Part shown: positions 56,944 through 64,000 of the stretch, piece after piece
How the letters are laid out: the number at the start of each line of letters is the position of its first letter
Position numbering within the stretch: position 1 is the stretch's first letter
Assembly (NCBI GenBank): GCA_905147135.1
Contig: LR990048.1
Coordinates: forward strand, 2,340,563 to 2,404,562
Reading direction: 5' to 3'
DNA from: Blastobasis lacticolella
Lineage: Eukaryota; Arthropoda; Insecta; Lepidoptera; Blastobasidae
DNA length: 64,000 nt
The notes under the pieces: model-generated
Databases searched by the model: none
The model's input: only the letters and a program-made list of their open reading frames with translations
What the model was told of the DNA's origin: nothing
Position numbers and translations under genes: made by a program

Positions 56944-57528
56944 GCTGCCTGCTGCCACGCCTCCCGCCACCCGCCGCCCCGTGCGCCGCGCCGAACATGT
57001 GTCGACACGCCGGAGTTTTGGCAGTGTGCATGCTGCACTTGGGTGTGTTGTTTGATTGAACCGCTGACGCCGACAGCGTGGCTTCTTGTGTTACCTATTT
57101 TCGAGACGTGTTCGTTTATTCGGTTTTTAGCTTTTCGCGTGATCGGTGTGATTGTTTGTTGCGTTGTATGTATAGGATACCTAAGTACTGTGAAAATAAC
57201 TGTGATAAGACTGTAAACGATATGAATGAATGAATGATTTATTGCTTCAGGTACCAATATTAACGTAGTCTTGTTTGTGTATAATGTTCAACAGTTTAAG
57301 TATTGTGATAATCATTATTTTGTGCATGAGTGCAACCAAGCAGTAGGCCAAAGACCATGTTACCTACCTACTTACGTATTGCATAGCAACCAGTGCATGC
57401 TGTAGTGTTGTGTAGCTGTGTGTATGAGTGTATTTACCTATCGGTCATCGAGCCACAAGAAAGCAAGAAAGTGTGGTTAACTGCGCTGGCACCTGACACT
57501 GTTTGTTTCCATAAAATATCGTTTAAAA
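56944..57528 (+). promoter_or_regulatory. Possible promoter and 5' non-coding exon
   Basis: A CpG-rich block (56,944-57,080) is followed by GC-neutral sequence ending in AAAAG|GTACGTAC, a near-consensus splice donor at 57,528/57,529. No coding frame starts here. The following DNA has the GTACCTACCTA style of lepidopteran introns. The call rests on composition and one splice signal only. Confidence 0.2.
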
Positions 57529-58121
57529 GGTACGTACCTACATGCTTTAAAGGTCTAGGTGCTAGCTAGACTAGGAGACGCTACCTACCACCTAATAGTG
57601 ACGTTAGAAGCGCAACCGCCGCGCTCGGTTCTTTTCCGACGGGAAATAGGTAGAAAAGACAACGCTTTTATCTTTTCATAAAAACATGTAGGTATTTAGT
57701 GGAACCTGTCTGTAATGTGTTTCACCAATACTAGATTCATAAGTGGTTCCCTAGGTACGTAGGTACTTAGATGAGGGAACCGTGTTAGTAGGTACCTAGT
57801 ACTTACCTATCTGTGTAGAGCCATTTTGTCAATTGAACGAATCCCGTTTTAGTGTAGTAGATATCTACTTTAGTACGTAGCTGACTATGTTTATTTTTAT
57901 TTAGTTTAAGTACCTGCGGCAGTCCACACCGCGGGTCCGGCTGTCTTCCAGACTGATTAACATGTTTTGTTTTTTATTTACGTAGGTTCCTATCTACCTA
58001 ACCTACTTAGATACTGTTTTTAGGCCTTTAGTTAATAAGTACCTAAGTATTATGATTTTAATTCTTATTTTACTTTTGTTGTGCTGGGGTGGTTTGTTCT
58101 GTTAGGTACCTACCTAGTAGA
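57529..58121. other. Intron-like DNA rich in GTACCTA motifs
   Basis: There are many TAGGTACCTAC repeats and no frame or known repeat. Confidence 0.4.
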
Positions 58122-58440
58122 AATCATCTCGGTGTTAATGACCTGGTTTTGCTGTCGCGCACGAGGGCCTGGGGTCCGCCTTGACCATGATCGAGGATTT
58201 CGCATTTCTGGTCATTACGTCTGACAGTCCTGAATCCTGCCTGACCCTGCTACCAGGGGAACCTGATTACCTGACCAGATTAAAATCATGGTTAGACATT
58301 CAGTCGCCTAAATGTGCAAGTTTCATCACGATGTTTTCCGTCAGAAAAGGTCACTGGTACGTGGCGGCAGCGGGTGTCGAACCCGGTACCTCTCGCGTAC
58401 GACTCGGATACCGTAACCTTAGGCCACCGACGACGCTCCG
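58122..58440 (-). mobile_element. SINE A, full-length copy
   Basis: On the minus strand: head with box-A-like GTGGCCTAAGGTTACGG and box-B-like GGGTTCGACACCC, body with small indels, and tail ending at AATCATC on the left. Confidence 0.85.
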
Positions 58441-59031
58441 ACTATTTAAGCATACCTACCTATTGAAAATAATTAGTGTAGGTAAGTTCCTAGTTAATTT
58501 GGTAGAGATTATTCATGGAGATAAGTAGGTAACATTTAGTTCGGCGCCTGGTAGCAAGATGTAGGAGGTTCGTTTGTTTTGTTATGAATGGTGCGAGGTT
58601 ATTAAACTCTTCTTTATGGTGTGTACACACTCAACTTACGCCAACGAAGCGTTGTCGGCCGATTTGGATTTCTAAGGTCCAATAGGTAATTGCATTTCGT
58701 GGTCAAGCAAACGATCTTTGGGAGTTTTGGGAACCTATTCGGGCTCGTAATCGCACGTTTGTTCGTTGGCCTTCGGTATCCGCCCAAGCTGCGTTTGGTC
58801 GATTGCTTCTATCCGTTTGATGTTACCGCCACGCTTTTTTCATAGGGGTCGCACGCGGTTATTGAACTTCTCCTTCTAGGATCATCAACTTGAAATAGAG
58901 CTGCGCATCAACGTAGTCGATATGGTTATTTTTCTTTAAAAACGAAGATTTTTTATAAAAATTAAAATTCAATGTCTGGATAATATGAAGTCGCCAGTGT
59001 ACTCTTTGCAAGCTATACTTTAACACCCTTT
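58441..59031. other. No recognised feature
   Basis: This is probably the right subterminal part of the 5.2-kb inverted-repeat region. No gene. Confidence 0.4.
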
Positions 59032-59084
59032 CGGCTTTATACATGTATTATGAAACACCCTGTATAACAAGTATTACCTTACTC

Positions 59085-59109
59085 TTTTTTTTTTTTTTTT
59101 TTTTTTTTT
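59085..59109 (-). other. Oligo(A) tail of the LINE (T-run on plus)
   Basis: 25 uninterrupted T on the plus strand mark the 3' end of the element. It sits 22 bp from the right inverted repeat of the 5.2-kb region. Confidence 0.85.
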
Positions 59110-59314
59110 GTAATATCAAGCCTGGCTTTGTATGTACCTACAGTAGGGCAGTTGCGTGGTAGACGCCGCGTAGATGTAAGTAGATATTTGGGTATATAGG
59201 TAGGGCAGACGCAGGGTATGAGCATGGTAGGAACAGGATACAGGGATAAAGGGATATGTATGTAGGTATAGCAGGGGTATAAATAGATAGAAGGGGTAAA
59301 TCGTGCCGAGCCGG

Positions 59315-62161
59315 CTAGTTTTTTTGAATTTGTAGGAGGTACGCTTTATATTTGCTCCTAAATGTTTCCATTGTTTTCAGACAACGAAGAGGCGGCGGCA
59401 AGTCATTCCAAATTTTTGAGGAGGCATATTTATATGCCCCCTTAAATGACGCGCTACGATGACGAGGCACCACAAGCGCATGGTCGTGGGCCCTGGTGGC
59501 CCTAGCCGACACGTCCCGCGACCAGAGAAGCTTCCCGAACAGATATGCAGGTTTACCGAATTTTACTATACCAAACACAAATGATGCTAAATGTGCTTGT
59601 CTACGCAGTCCCATTTTTAAAATATTAGCACTATTTATATAAGGCGTTACGTGCGTGCGGGGCGGTATAGTGAAACAATACCTGGCACAGGCATTCTGCA
59701 CCCGCTGTATGAGCCTCTGTGTGCGCGCTAGCAGGCGAGGGCCGTATACCACGTCCATGTAATTTAATTTAGATAAAACTAATGAGTCGCAAAGCCTAAT
59801 TCGGTTTTCTACGCTCAGATACTTTCTTATTTGGTAAAGCACCTTAAGTCTATAAAAACAGTTACCAACAACATTCATTATGTAACTTTCGAAGCGAAGT
59901 CCCTCGTCCATCAACAATCCCAGGCTACGCGCCTCCTTCACCCTCTCAACCATTTCTCCATTTACCATGATATTAACGTGTTGCACTTCCATCTTTTGAA
60001 CCTGCCCCTTGGATCCTAAAAACATGAATTTAGATTTCGCGCCATTCAAAACCAGACCATTGTCTTTTGCCCATTCAGCAATCCGCTCCAGATCCTCATT
60101 TAACTTGGCCGCGGCTGCAACAGCTTCGTCTGGCTTACAGTGAATATACACCTGTATATCATCTGCATAAATATGATACAAACAGTTTTTAATCACTTTG
60201 ATTACGCTAGCGCAATAGATCGCAAACAGCAACGGCGCCATAATAGACCCCTGGGGGGCGCCGCGCATCATGTCACATGCGTCTGATGTTCTGACAGTTC
60301 CATCATCATCTCTTACCTCCACATGCTGCGATCGCTTATCAAAATAACTCCTGAACCATTCAACCGCCGAAGCACTAAACCCATAGTAATGTAACTTCGC
60401 CAGAAGAAGTGGAATATTTAGACAGTCGAAGGCTCTTGAGAAGTCTAGCAATACCAGCATTGTGCCTTCCCCCCCATCCTGTGCCGTAAGGATGTCGTCA
60501 ACGACCTGTGCCATGGCGCTGGTTGTGCTATGGTGCTTCCTAAAACCGGATTGCATTTGTGGCAATATATTATTCACCTCTATAAAATTTCGTACCTGAC
60601 TAGCTATAGTTTTTTCCAACACCTTTGAACTGCAAGGAAGGATACTAATGGGACGCAAGTCTCCTATGGCACCGGGATTGGGTTTCTTGGGAATAGGCCT
60701 TACCACTGCTTTTTGCCACTGACTTGGGTATGTACTCGTAGCAATGGAACAGTTGATTATCGCGGTAATCGTAGACAGGGTCTCAGGCAGAGTCCGCATC
60801 AGCATGTCCAGCGAGATGCCATCGATCCCCACTGCATTAGACTTTAATGATCGAAGCACCCTCATAACCTCCTTTTCCCCAACCTGTCTTAGTTCCAATG
60901 AGCTCGAGACTATGCAATTATTTTCAAAATATGATAATTCCGATAGGGAAATGACACCATCACCGGGTATATTTAGGAAATGACCATTGATTTGATTGGG
61001 GTTGGCAGTAAGATGTGATGGAACTTCAGGTTTAACTTTAATTCGGACATTAGACTTAATATGAGTCCACAATACCTTGGAATCTCCCTTATTGCGATTT
61101 ACATATTGGTCATAGTATGCCTTCTTCTCATTTATGAGGGCCTCCTCCACAATGTGCTTCAAGTCCTTATAAAATAATTTATGAGCCTCGATACCCGTGA
61201 CTCTCGCCCTCGCATAGGCTTGATCCCGTTTCCTCATCATCTGCTCTATATTGTAGGTAATCCAAGGATATCGCTGATGCTTAACAGTTACACATTTTAA
61301 TGGAGCATGCCTGTCAAACAGATCAACTATCATCTGACGAAATGATTCCACCATGGAATTTACATCACCGAGTTTCCCCGCACTACCCCAATCAATACCC
61401 GATAAATCTACTAGAAATTTCTCCTCATTCATACATCTGAATGATCTACACATTTTCCTAACCACCGGCGGCTTAAATTTGACTATGCTGAGATCACAAA
61501 CAATAAAGGCATGAGCGCTTAGGTCAGGTATTGGGTGCACTGTGACGGTGCTCCTCTCGCAATCTGTACACACCACGTCTATGAGGGTTGAGCTGTGGGC
61601 CGTGAAGTGGGTCGGCTCGCCAACATACTGAGTCAACCTATAGCATTTTAACAAGTTTTCCAAAAGTAAAACTTTTTCATCTTTTGCATTCAACAAATTT
61701 ATATTGAAATCCCCCAATAACACTACGTTATCACACCATGCAAAAGTCTCTAGGGACTCCGAAATGGCGTCAATAAATATCCCAGGGCTCAGCCAAGGCG
61801 GTCTGTATGCTGTTCCTATGACTACTGTTTTGCCGTTTGCCGATAACTTCAGCCACATTTGCTCGACAAGCGGCGCCGTCGGATGAGGCAATGTTCTCAC
61901 GGCCACCCCCTGCCTGACATAGAACCCGACACCTCCACCCCGCCCACGCACGCCCACTGGGCGCGGTAGGTGCCGCAGCCGGTAACCTGGTACCCCTGGA
62001 GCACGTCCATCTTCCCCCTCTCTCAGCCACGTTTCATTGATGGCCATCACATCAGCACTGTATCTTTGCATCGCTACAACGAATTCATCGTGACGCGTGC
62101 CCAATGACCCCGCATTCAATAGGCCTAACTTTAGCTTCCGCTTGATACTAAACTTTACCAT
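59315..62161 (-). CDS. LINE ORF2: endonuclease and reverse transcriptase
   Basis: This 948-aa polyprotein nicks target DNA and copies the element RNA at the nick. The N-terminal AP-like endonuclease spans about residues 10-228, with N16, NET (42-44, catalytic Glu43), TAYRPP (118-122) and GDFN (150-153). Its last motif reads Ser215-Ala216-His217 where the family usually has Ser-Asp-His. A linker with predicted helices covers ~240-430. The reverse transcriptase covers ~435-740, with LLDFSRAFD (catalytic Asp573), RGAPQGS (633-639) and YADD (665-668) all intact. The thumb and C-terminal region end in SSKIWNDLPPPL (915-926). No frameshift or stop is present. ATG at 62,161 is the first in-frame start and leaves the endonuclease complete. 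The alanine could cripple nicking or be normal for this lineage. Confidence 0.93.
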   Translation of the reverse strand: MVKFSIKRKLKLGLLNAGSLGTRHDEFVVAMQRYSADVMAINETWLREGEDGRAPGVPGYRLRHLPRPVGVRGRGGGVGFYVRQGVAVRTLPHPTAPLVEQMWLKLSANGKTVVIGTAYRPPWLSPGIFIDAISESLETFAWCDNVVLLGDFNINLLNAKDEKVLLLENLLKCYRLTQYVGEPTHFTAHSSTLIDVVCTDCERSTVTVHPIPDLSAHAFIVCDLSIVKFKPPVVRKMCRSFRCMNEEKFLVDLSGIDWGSAGKLGDVNSMVESFRQMIVDLFDRHAPLKCVTVKHQRYPWITYNIEQMMRKRDQAYARARVTGIEAHKLFYKDLKHIVEEALINEKKAYYDQYVNRNKGDSKVLWTHIKSNVRIKVKPEVPSHLTANPNQINGHFLNIPGDGVISLSELSYFENNCIVSSSLELRQVGEKEVMRVLRSLKSNAVGIDGISLDMLMRTLPETLSTITAIINCSIATSTYPSQWQKAVVRPIPKKPNPGAIGDLRPISILPCSSKVLEKTIASQVRNFIEVNNILPQMQSGFRKHHSTTSAMAQVVDDILTAQDGGEGTMLVLLDFSRAFDCLNIPLLLAKLHYYGFSASAVEWFRSYFDKRSQHVEVRDDDGTVRTSDACDMMRGAPQGSIMAPLLFAIYCASVIKVIKNCLYHIYADDIQVYIHCKPDEAVAAAAKLNEDLERIAEWAKDNGLVLNGAKSKFMFLGSKGQVQKMEVQHVNIMVNGEMVERVKEARSLGLLMDEGLRFESYIMNVVGNCFYRLKVLYQIRKYLSVENRIRLCDSLVLSKLNYMDVVYGPRLLARTQRLIQRVQNACARYCFTIPPRTHVTPYINSANILKMGLRRQAHLASFVFGIVKFGKPAYLFGKLLWSRDVSARATRAHDHALVVPRHRSASFKGAYKYASSKIWNDLPPPLRCLKTMETFRSKYKAYLLQIQKN

Positions 62162-62588
62162 AGTAACCCATCCAAACTTTTACGCAACCTACAACACTAT
62201 ACAAAACAGACCACTTGATGTGGGTTAAGCTGAAAGATTGGTTTTTGATGAATTTGTCATATACGCGAAGCACCACTTTCCCTTGCAGTTTCATGCCTTT
62301 AAAATAAGTCGTACAGTATAAGCGCCACAAATAAATATACAATCGAGTAGTAGGTAAAATATATATGAATAGTAAATATAACTTATGTTCTATAAATAAT
62401 ACTAGTGTAAATGAAGGTAGTTTTTTACCCAAACATATTACGCCACCGCGACGAAACCGACAGTACCATTGGAGACCACCATGTAGACTAAACACCAAAA
62501 TAATTAATAAACATAATAAACAACTAAAAAGATCGCGACAGCTTTCATTAGGGTTTATTGGCGCGAACGTAGTTAGGCCCAAAAACAC
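62148..62588 (-). CDS. Bridging open frame between ORF1 and ORF2, status uncertain
   Basis: A 146-codon ATG-initiated frame overlaps the last ~41 nt of ORF1 and the first ~14 nt of ORF2 and fills the spacer between them. It is in the third minus-strand frame. The product would have a hydrophobic stretch at about residues 20-36 (LFSCLLCLLIILVFSLH), resembling a membrane span, and a basic aromatic C-terminal half. No family is recognised. Chance openness is the default explanation. Conservation in other copies of the element would be needed to call it a real gene. Confidence 0.2.
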   Translation of the reverse strand: MFLGLTTFAPINPNESCRDLFSCLLCLLIILVFSLHGGLQWYCRFRRGGVICLGKKLPSFTLVLFIEHKLYLLFIYILPTTRLYIYLWRLYCTTYFKGMKLQGKVVLRVYDKFIKNQSFSLTHIKWSVLYSVVGCVKVWMGYYGKV

Positions 62589-63555
62589 TTTCTAAGTCAG
62601 CCTCTTTCCTTATACGCTGCGCCGGGCCTCCTTGTTCCCTACGTGCATATATTTTGCCATCTCTTGTCCACGCATATTTCCAACCCAATGCCCGCTTGGA
62701 CTCCCGAGTACAATAAAACAGCTGTCTATTTATCCTTGTGAGACGCTCGTTAACGTTCACGCGGCGCGCCTCGGAGCGTAGGCCTAAACCTTCGGTAGTA
62801 ACGGTCCGGCGGACGCGCGCCGCGCTTATTACTTCGTCTCGAGTAGATCGCCGCGCGAATTTTACTGCTATCGACCTAGGTTTTTTTCGACCCTCTGGAT
62901 CCTCGCGACTTACTCCCACTCGAGCGCAACTCACTATATCATTCACGTTCAAAGACATACCGAGTTTATTAACTATAGTGACCACGATGTGTGTTGCGTT
63001 TTCGTTCGGCTCCTCCGGTATCCCACTGAAGTCTACATCATTCAATAGTAGTTCTTGCTCTCGATCGTTAATGTCCATTTTCAAGTGTTCCACTGCACAC
63101 TCTAGGTTCTTGACCGATAACGTGCCACATTCGTCCCCTCGTTGATCCACTGCGGCCTCCAATTTAGCGACCCGCTCGTCGCAGGCGACCACTAACTCAC
63201 GCACCGCCTGCAGCTGCTCGTGGAATGCCCGCATCTCCAATCTAGTCTGCCGTACCTCCTCACTCAACCGACGTATTTCCAATGCTAGCAGCTTCTGGGA
63301 ATCCACGGGTACCTCCATTTCATCTGTGTTGCGTGTAACTGCTTCTGAACCTGCGCTTTGGTCTTTGATAGGGGTGCAATACCTGTCTTCGCTCTGCCCT
63401 GTTGCCTTACATTCTGGACAAGTCCACGGCCCCTCCTGCTCGCCTGGTCCTTGCACACAAGCACGATGCGATGCTTTATCGCATTTAACGCAAGCTACAT
63501 TCACGCCCTCCGTTGACGACATAAATTTCCCGCACGTACTACACTTAGGGGCCAT
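62548..63555 (-). CDS. LINE ORF1: PHD-finger RNA-binding protein
   Basis: This 335-aa protein is the expected nucleic-acid chaperone and RNP component of the element. Residues 5-49 form a PHD finger with all eight zinc ligands visible: C5, C8, C22, C25, H30, C33, C46 and C49. Residues ~85-150 are a heptad-rich coiled coil (LEIRRLSEEVRQTRLEMRAF onward), probably for oligomerisation. Residues ~165-245 resemble the RRM-like domain of L1 ORF1 proteins (LLLNDVDFSGIPE, then RSIAVKFARRSTRDEVI). The C-terminal part (INRQLFYCTRESKRA, KYAWTRDGKIYARR) resembles the L1 C-terminal domain. The frame is intact. It lies upstream of ORF2 with a 386-nt gap rather than the short overlap common in such elements. 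Confidence 0.88.
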   Translation of the reverse strand: MAPKCSTCGKFMSSTEGVNVACVKCDKASHRACVQGPGEQEGPWTCPECKATGQSEDRYCTPIKDQSAGSEAVTRNTDEMEVPVDSQKLLALEIRRLSEEVRQTRLEMRAFHEQLQAVRELVVACDERVAKLEAAVDQRGDECGTLSVKNLECAVEHLKMDINDREQELLLNDVDFSGIPEEPNENATHIVVTIVNKLGMSLNVNDIVSCARVGVSREDPEGRKKPRSIAVKFARRSTRDEVISAARVRRTVTTEGLGLRSEARRVNVNERLTRINRQLFYCTRESKRALGWKYAWTRDGKIYARREQGGPAQRIRKEADLESVFGPNYVRANKP

Positions 63556-64000
63556 ATCACTGTCTTGTTATAAGCACTAGTGTCTCTTAGTTATATTTTT
63601 ATATTTATATGTGTAATAAATAACGTAATAATTGCTGTTTTATTCACTATAAATGTTAATTAACTATTTTTAATATACCGTCTTTTATTAAATTAATATC
63701 ACTGTTCGTAGCCTTTGGTTTTATTCGAATTATAGCCGATTGCACCTCATATATTGTCCAAACTTCACCACTATTGAGTCTATTGGCTTATAAAGCAATA
63801 ACAACTACTTCAGTAATCCTTAAAAAATACTTTTAACTATTTTTAAACTGCTTAATAACGGGAGTGCGAAGTATAGCGTACAACGTCCGTGACGTCACGT
63901 AAAGCTGTCGAGGGGAACTTTTGTCGGACCACCTTTCCACCTTTGCGCAAGCCGGATGACTAATTGGCCCACACAATAAAGGAGAAAGCCGATCTCTTGG
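63556..64000 (-). other. LINE 5' UTR and/or flanking DNA
   Basis: The boundary of the element is not visible. A 12-bp palindrome CGTGACGTCACG (63,888-63,899) contains a CRE/ATF-type TGACGTCA site about 330 bp upstream of the ORF1 start. Whether it belongs to the LINE promoter is inference. Confidence 0.35.

Larger units (their letters stand above)
53819..59062. mobile_element. 5.24-kb region bounded by identical 36-bp inverted repeats
   Basis: The sequence from 53,814 to 53,849 is perfectly inverted at 59,032-59,067. With ends CAGGGTG…CACCCTG, both flanks read TATA, consistent with a TA or TATA duplication. The region holds nested hAT elements and a SINE A but no transposase frame. It could be a large non-autonomous DNA transposon or two independent MITE ends. 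Confidence 0.5.
59085..63600 (-). mobile_element. Near-complete non-LTR retrotransposon (CR1/Jockey group)
   Basis: On the minus strand: 5' UTR, ORF1, a 386-nt spacer, ORF2, a ~205-nt 3' UTR and an oligo(A) of 25 (T-run 59,085-59,109). Both main frames are open from start to stop, and the long A-run suggests a young insertion. The 5' end is not defined and may lie beyond the window. No target duplication of the 3' flank GTATTACCTTACTC was found up to 64,000. A PHD finger in ORF1 is known from CR1-type elements. The exact clade is not assigned. Confidence 0.85.

Noticed and set aside
59831..60019. Plus-strand open frames within the LINE (also 60,744-60,983, 61,704-61,886 and 62,738-63,145)
   Set aside because: Antisense shadows of ORF1 and ORF2 with no independent support.
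1..64000. CRISPR arrays, rRNA, bacterial operons, phage genes
   Set aside because: None present; sequence character is that of an insect nuclear genome.

Overview
This window looks like a gene-poor stretch of a moth or butterfly (Lepidoptera) nuclear genome. The evidence is: AT-rich background; frequent GTACCTACCTA-type intronic or intergenic motifs; tRNA-headed SINEs ending in short GAT/ATG repeats; non-LTR retrotransposon 3' ends of the kind common in Lepidoptera; and many hAT-like and fold-back elements. I see no bacterial operon, rRNA, CRISPR array or bona fide tRNA gene. No conserved single-copy host gene could be recognised. The window is probably intergenic or lies inside a very large intron.

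The only long intact coding unit is a non-LTR (LINE) retrotransposon on the minus strand at about 59,085 to beyond 63,555. It has ORF1 (335 aa, PHD finger, coiled coil, L1-like RNA-binding region), a 386-nt spacer filled by an overlapping 146-codon frame, ORF2 (948 aa, AP-like endonuclease plus reverse transcriptase), a 3' UTR and an oligo(A) tail of 25. Its reverse transcriptase motifs are intact. The endonuclease carries Ser-Ala-His where Ser-Asp-His is usual.

Layout. 0-5.5 kb: SINE fragments, a hAT-like MITE with 8-bp target-site duplications (TSDs), and a 257-bp RTE-tailed retroelement between 126-bp direct repeats. 5.8-6.0 kb: a speculative promoter and first coding exon. 6.8-11 kb: a cluster of MITEs and RTE debris. 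11-26 kb: scattered SINE and LINE 3' ends in otherwise unrecognised DNA. 26.4-27.6 kb: a dead hAT transposase. 28-32.8 kb: mostly unrecognised. 32.8-48.3 kb: dense SINE and LINE fragments, several nested. 51.7-53.3 kb: a rearranged LINE endonuclease fragment. 53.8-59.06 kb: a region bounded by identical 36-bp inverted repeats, containing a 1.7-kb hAT element (with its own SINE insertion), a second hAT MITE, a GC-rich promoter-like patch and a full-length SINE. 59.1-64 kb: the intact LINE.

How the parts relate. The SINE tails (families I call A and C) resemble the 3' ends of RTE-type LINE debris in the same window, so RTE machinery probably mobilised them. Several nestings give a relative age order: RTE tail into hAT MITE; SINE J into SINE A; hAT-like MITE into repeat G; SINE C into the 1.7-kb hAT. 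Family letters (A, B, C, D, E, F, G, H, J, M, O, P, Q, R) are local labels for this window, not database names. I found no convincing new biological system. The best candidates for follow-up are the bridging ORF of the LINE, the 126-bp duplication, the 5.2-kb inverted-repeat element and the possible first exon at 5.9 kb.
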